From: Strix aluco
Taxonomy: Eukaryota; Chordata; Aves; Strigiformes; Strigidae
Assembly: GCF_031877795.1 (NCBI RefSeq)
Contig: NC_133934.1
Span: 27,182,716-27,246,715 of the forward strand
Length of the DNA stretch: 64,000 nt
Direction of reading: 5' to 3'
A program made the translations under genes and the position numbers. Positions within the stretch are counted from its first letter, which is position 1. The number at the start of each line of letters is the position of its first letter. The notes below the pieces were generated by a model. The model was not told the origin of the DNA. It saw only the letters and a program-made list of their open reading frames with translations, and ran no database searches. Below, piece by piece: positions 58,909 to 64,000 of the stretch.

Positions 58909-60825
58909 ATGGACCACAAGCACTTTTCATGACACCTCCTTTCCCACTGGTTGATAATAGTTTTGTAACCTTATTAAGTAAGTGCAGATATGTAAAGATC
59001 AAACTCTTTAGACACACTTGCTTCTTAGTGTAAAGGACTGCTTTTATTAATTGTAGTTTTTCTATTTGCTAGCTACATATTCTTTACCAGCAAAATTAAT
59101 GTTTGCATTGTCATGCATTCATCCCTCTGAGAGATGCATACTGCAGTCAGGAATTGCTTTTACTGTTCATGTATTGGAGAGAAGAAAGTGAGAATGAGTT
59201 CAAGAGCTGCCCCAGAGCCAAATCTGGCATTAAACATCAATTCCAAGTCTGGGCATTTAAAAGAGCAGACAATGAAACACTCAAGTTGCTACAAACACAC
59301 AATGTGAATTTACCTTTGAACTCTTCAGGATACAACATGTATTCATATTGAATTTGAGTTGGGTAGTAAAACAAATTATTCTTTACTTCAACAACATGAG
59401 AAGTAAACCCAACAAAAATAACAAATCTTACCCTCGTGTCTTTACCGGAGTATCCTTTGATTTGTTAGGTCCTTCTGCCCAGATCTCCTTGCCTCGTGAA
59501 CCCCCGAGCATCTCTCGGTGTAATGGATCAAATGGCCTATTTGGCTTTCGCTGGTACCACTGGTAAGCAGCCATTTGGCATCTTCTTCCTTCCTGAGCTC
59601 CTGCTGGGTACCCATGGCCCTCCTCTAGCTTCTGTGCTTATAAAGGTCAGCAACAATCCTGTAGATTACTTATTTTAATTAATACTCCTTTTCAAATTCC
59701 TGCCTTTGCAGAGACGCCAGAGAAATAAACCTCATGTATTTTCAAATCATCCATTTCTACCTGACCAAGCAGCCACTGATGTTTATGAATTGACCCTTCC
59801 AACTGGTCTGCCACAGGCATACTGGTCCTTATAAACAGTGGTGCCCTATGGCTCAGGTTCCCCTTGGTTCGTTGTGCTGGAGGGGCAACCAGAACATAGA
59901 AAGAAGCAGCTTGGGAAAGGATTTATGGGTCAGATGGAATAAGTGATGGAACAGAAGTTTCCAAAAAGAACTAATGAGAAGCTTAGATACATAAGTGCAA
60001 AATTGTGATCAGAAATAGGTGATCTTAACTCTGTATGAACCAATAGTGAGAGAGACAGAGCAGTGTTTGGTACTGGCCTGGTATCCCTTTTCCAAAGCAT
60101 CTTCAGAAACAGAAGAGAGTGGTTCCAGCTCTGGGGAAGATTTGAAAAGTTTAAGCCTTGTGTTTGAGCCCTAGGGAGTGTGGGAGTTGTAAAGGTTGCA
60201 ACTTATTTAGTTGACAGATCAAGATGCAAATCAGTTTACAGTGTAGTAAAATTAAAAGAGAGGAAAGGTCTAGCAGACATGTAGCTAGATCCACTGCTTG
60301 GAAGCTGAAGGTATCATATTAGAAATAAACCCCAAGTTTTAGCAGACAAAGTAGTGAACTTGGCGGAAAAATACCCAAAGAAGTAACGTGTCGTCATCTC
60401 TTAATGTTTTCAAATCACAAGTACATGGCATGAAATGGAAGCTGATGCACTTCGCACAGCAAGGCCTGACCAGGAGAGATATCTTTAAATCACCCTTGGC
60501 TGACTGGTTGGTTTACTGATAATACAGGTCTCGCCTTCTCTAAGAGCTCAGGGATCAGTTCAGCCATGGTAAAGCAGATAGACTCAGCACTGCGGCTTCT
60601 CCAGCTGGGAACTCTTCCATGTAGATCGGTATTAGCAGAACTGCACTGCAGTCCACAACTGGGTGATTCCTAGAAACAGTCTATTTACTTTTAACAAAGA
60701 TTTTCTTAGATCATGAAATGACTTGGAAGAAAAAGTAAAATGACAAAAGCCACCCACATTATAACAAAACATATATTCAAGAAATTGATACAGGCTTTTT
60801 TTCCTCCGGAAAATAAACTGCGTGT

Positions 60826-60866
60826 TTTATTGTAGCATTTTAAAACTGATTATTGAGGTATTTTTA
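60826..60866 (-). terminator. Distal - strand polyadenylation signals
   Basis: AATAAA on the - strand at 60831-60826 and another at 60866-60861. They could end a long PHOX2B transcript, or a separate transcript crossing the CpG island at 61.0-61.5 kb. Confidence 0.3.
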
Positions 60867-61694
60867 TTAGTGAAACAGCACTCGTCCCATTTTTCCTGGC
60901 ACCCTCTCCCCAGCACCCCAACCGTGCGAGGAACGCTCTTGCCATATTTGCTTCTCAGTCAAATCCCCAAACAGTCTTTTTTTTTTTTTTCCCCCAACTG
61001 ATTCTGCCAGAGTCAGAGAGAGTTCATCGTCCTGCAGCTCACCCGCAAGTGCCCTGGCTGCAGGGGCAGCCCCGGGGCGCCCCGGCACTTCTCGGGGGCG
61101 GGGTGCGCCCCTGCCCGAGGGGTTCTGGTGGAGCTGGATGCCGGCTCGTCTTGGCGAGGCCGGGTTTCTGCTGCCACCCCGTGCCCTGCGGGGGTCTGAC
61201 ATGCCCACCCCGCTGCCCGCTGCCCCCGGGGCAGGGCCGGGCGAGCCGCGGGGGAGCCGTCGGGGCCGCGCCGCCGGGGCTCCGGGAGCGGCGGCGGCAG
61301 CGGCGGGGCTGGGCGCTGCCTCAGCCTCCGCTGCCTCCCGCTGCCAGACGGTAAAAGCTAAGCGGGTCCCAGGTGTGAGGCCGCTGGACAACTCCTGGCC
61401 CGGGTGGCAACAGAGCCATGGCCGCGCTAGTCCCCGCGGACGGCTCCTCTCCCTGCGCTCGGTATAAGCAGAGGGTTTAAGCAGAAGAACCGCTTGCGAA
61501 AAGCTGCAGACCTGGGGGGCAAATGTTACCTTCCACGGCTGGTATCGCGGCTGGCGAAAGCTCTCAGGCGGCCTGCAGGATGCTTCATCCGCTGACAGGC
61601 CAGACCTGTACTTTATGCTTTTTTTTTTTTTTTTTTTTTCTTTTAACGGGTATCGCTTAATCTCGGCCATCTCCAATTTTCGAGGTAGCGGCAA
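60867..61694 (-). CDS. Hypothetical 275-codon open frame in the CpG island
   Basis: Open for 275 codons on the - strand, from ATG at 61694 (MPLPRKLEMAEIKRYPLKEK) to the stop at 60867, with AATAAA about 36 nt further on. Middle third is low-complexity Ala/Pro/Gly/Arg; the ends are mixed composition (LAGELQDDELSLTLAESV near the C-terminus). I recognise no domain. GC-rich DNA lacks stop codons, so a chance open frame is the more likely explanation; its position suggests it may simply be distal PHOX2B 3' UTR or non-coding. Confidence 0.15.
   Translation of the reverse strand: MPLPRKLEMAEIKRYPLKEKKKKKKSIKYRSGLSADEASCRPPESFRQPRYQPWKVTFAPQVCSFSQAVLLLKPSAYTERRERSRPRGLARPWLCCHPGQELSSGLTPGTRLAFTVWQREAAEAEAAPSPAAAAAAPGAPAARPRRLPRGSPGPAPGAAGSGVGMSDPRRARGGSRNPASPRRAGIQLHQNPSGRGAPRPREVPGRPGAAPAARALAGELQDDELSLTLAESVGGKKKKRLFGDLTEKQIWQERSSHGWGAGERVPGKMGRVLFH
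61040..61460. promoter_or_regulatory. CpG-rich island beyond the PHOX2B 3' end
   Basis: A block dense in CG dinucleotides in otherwise AT-rich DNA, roughly 900 bp beyond the proximal PHOX2B polyadenylation signal. CpG islands of this kind in vertebrates often mark promoters or Polycomb-bound developmental loci. No TATA box is clear. It may serve an unannotated transcript antisense to PHOX2B (inference). Confidence 0.45.
61619..61639. repeat. Poly-T tract
   Basis: 21 consecutive T on the + strand; no retroposon body was recognised beside it. Confidence 0.9.
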
Positions 61695-61727
61695 AAGGTC
61701 AGATCTGACGCCTCTTCCGCCCCCCCG

Positions 61728-61744
61728 CCCCCCCCCCCCCCCCC
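61728..61744. repeat. Poly-C tract
   Basis: 17 consecutive C, G-run on the other strand. May form quadruplex-like structure and is prone to sequencing error. Confidence 0.85.
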
Positions 61745-61991
61745 ATCAGCCTGTTTGCAAATAATTAATAACGGCACAATTAGGCAGTAATGATGGGACC
61801 CGCAGTTATGGTCTTCCTGATGGTAACGCAGATTAAAAATAATGCTGCCGAGCCCATCTCCTTTTGATGACTCAGTCCAGATTCTGCGATGTGCACCTTC
61901 AATCTTTGTCAGAAAAAACCCCGAGCCCTCCCTCCAGATAAAGCCCTGACAAGAAATCAGAAGAGCTACGGTGCTATATTTGCTTTTGGTT

Positions 61992-61997
61992 TTTATT
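61992..61997 (-). terminator. PHOX2B polyadenylation signal (proximal candidate)
   Basis: TTTATT on the + strand, AATAAA on the - strand, about 1.15 kb past the stop codon. Followed on the - strand by moderately T/G-rich sequence. Confidence 0.45.
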
Positions 61998-62512
61998 ATC
62001 AACAATCAATTAATGGTACACTCTTGGAAAACTATATGCACATGTAGAAATATTTCCCCTTTTAAATAGAAGCATTCATTTTAACCACATATAAATAAAT
62101 CTGAAAACCCTGACTGAACATAATTTATGACGATTATGCTCACAAACATATTCCAACAGGTAAGGAAAAAAAAATAAATGAGACGACATGCAACCGATAA
62201 CAAAAATATATATCATTGCCTGAACCTGGTCTTTCTAAACGCAAAGGGAACCGAACCCGTGAGAACCTTATTTCTCCATAAAGACACGCCATAGAGACTA
62301 CGAGAAGGGAAAACATTATTTATACGGTCAACTAGACAAGTCTGTACTGATATTAACACTATACAGTTGAGTCACAGAACACAGTTGTAGAAAGACACGG
62401 AAAAAGAGAAAGCATACCTGTCAACATTCAACTAAGAGCTATAGTTTGTGCCTTTTAAAATAAAATTAGAAAACCCTAACGGAGATGCCTAAAAACTGCG
62501 TGAATCGTGTAA

Positions 62513-62551
62513 TCATAATAAGTAATAATAATTAATAATTAATAATAAATA
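62513..62551. repeat. AT-rich simple repeat in PHOX2B 3' UTR
   Basis: Imperfect TAATAATTAATAAT repeats. On the PHOX2B transcript this reads as an AU-rich block with UUAUUAUU motifs, sharply bounded by GC-rich sequence on the stop-codon side. Confidence 0.7.
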
Positions 62552-63124
62552 CAAGCCGTCCGCCGTGAGGGGCGCGGGCCCTGCAGGGGCCGGATCCGCG
62601 GTGCGGAGGCGGCGGTGGCCGCCGGGCCGGGGCCGAGCCCGGCGGGGTGCCGGCGGCGGCGACAACGGAGAGACCCGAGCCCCGACCGAGGGACAGTGAC
62701 ACCGGACGGCAGAGTGAGGAACGCCCCCGGGCGCGGGGCCGGGGGGCGGCGGGAGGGTGGCGGGGCGGGGGGGGGGTGGAGAAGACACTTCGTCGCTCGG
62801 GCCGACCGTGGAAAGGAGCTTAAAAAAAAGCCCCAGAGGCGGGCAGGGCGCCCTCCCCCGCCGCCGGGCCGCCCGCCGGCACAGTCTCCGCGGCCCGCCG
62901 CCGCCTCCGCGCCCGCGCAGCGCCCCCCGCGCGACCGCGGCCCCCTCCCTCCCCGGCCCCGGCGGAGGCGCTGCGGGGCCCGGCCCCGCCGCCGGGCTGG
63001 GGGCGAGGGGAGCCGGGCGCGGCCCCCCGGGGGGGCGCGGGGTCCCTGCCCCGCGGAGCCCGGCGCAGCCCGGGCCCCTGGTCATCGCTGTGGGCGGGCG
63101 GCGGGTACTAACGAGCGGGAGGGG

Positions 63125-63149
63125 CCGCCGCCGCCGCCGCCGCCGCCGC
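63125..63149 (-). repeat. GCG triplet repeat immediately after the PHOX2B stop codon
   Basis: Eight GCG triplets directly follow TGA, in the same frame, then GCC. In frame this would read as nine alanines, PPAR and a TAG at 63110-63108. Confidence 0.92.
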
Positions 63150-63999
<850 letters not shown>

Positions 64000-64000
64000 A

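Larger units (their letters stand above)
58909..61974. other. Intergenic, PHOX2B side
   Basis: AT-rich until about 61,020, then the CpG-rich block and homopolymer runs. No gene supported apart from the doubtful open frame at 60867-61694. Confidence 0.65.
61975..63149 (-). other. PHOX2B: PHOX2B 3' UTR (inferred)
   Basis: The first 560 nt after the stop are extremely GC-rich; then an AT-rich block (62513-62551) and ordinary AT-rich sequence to an AATAAA on the - strand (62000 side, 61997-61992). The end is inferred from that hexamer. A more distal signal (60831-60826) could give a longer form. Confidence 0.55.

Noticed and set aside
61619..61639. Poly-T run as the tail of a processed pseudogene or SINE
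   Set aside because: No gene-like or SINE body next to it and no flanking duplication seen.

Overview
This is vertebrate nuclear DNA, almost certainly from a bird. Genes are split by GT-AG introns. Four CR1 (chicken repeat 1) LINE copies end in the ATTCTRTG-type 3' repeats typical of birds and reptiles, and there is one avian ERVL-type solo LTR. There are no bacterial-style operons, tRNAs, rRNAs or CRISPR arrays. The species cannot be named from the sequence.

Layout. Positions 1 to about 40,830 hold the 3' part of LIMCH1 on the + strand (LIM and calponin-homology domains 1, an actomyosin and stress-fibre regulator). Sixteen coding exons could be placed (232..37714). They keep one reading frame across every junction and encode the last 669 residues, from the middle of the protein through a charged helical region to the C-terminal LIM zinc-finger domain (all eight ligands present) and a conserved C-terminus ending AGQPTTL. 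A 3' UTR of about 3.1 kb follows. The calponin-homology domain and promoter lie upstream of the window.

Positions ~40,830..61,970 are the LIMCH1-PHOX2B intergenic region. It holds an ERVL-type solo LTR with a 5-bp target-site duplication (45412..46005), a CR1 3' end (58205..58908), AT-rich DNA with no supportable gene, and a CpG-rich block at about 61,040..61,450.

Positions ~61,975..63,989 hold the 3' part of PHOX2B on the - strand, convergent with LIMCH1: the 188-nt homeodomain exon 2, a short GC-rich intron, the last coding exon (151 codons) and a 3' UTR of about 1.2 kb. Exon 1 and the promoter lie beyond the right edge. PHOX2B is the homeodomain master regulator of autonomic and visceral neurons. 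The LIMCH1-PHOX2B neighbourhood matches the conserved order on human chromosome 4p13. The two genes have unrelated functions; the link is positional, and LIMCH1 introns plus the intergenic DNA are natural places for PHOX2B enhancers.

Most notable observations: (1) this PHOX2B lacks the 20-alanine tract whose expansion causes human congenital central hypoventilation syndrome, while keeping the 9-alanine tract; (2) eight GCG codons and a GCC, in frame, lie directly after its stop codon; (3) an undescribed-looking, frame-preserving 75-nt candidate cassette exon lies in a LIMCH1 intron (21185..21259); (4) a GC-rich 97-nt LIMCH1 exon (16487..16583) was found because the reading frame requires it; (5) a CpG island with a 275-codon open frame lies just beyond PHOX2B's likely 3' end. 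I see no new enzyme, defence or mobile system here.
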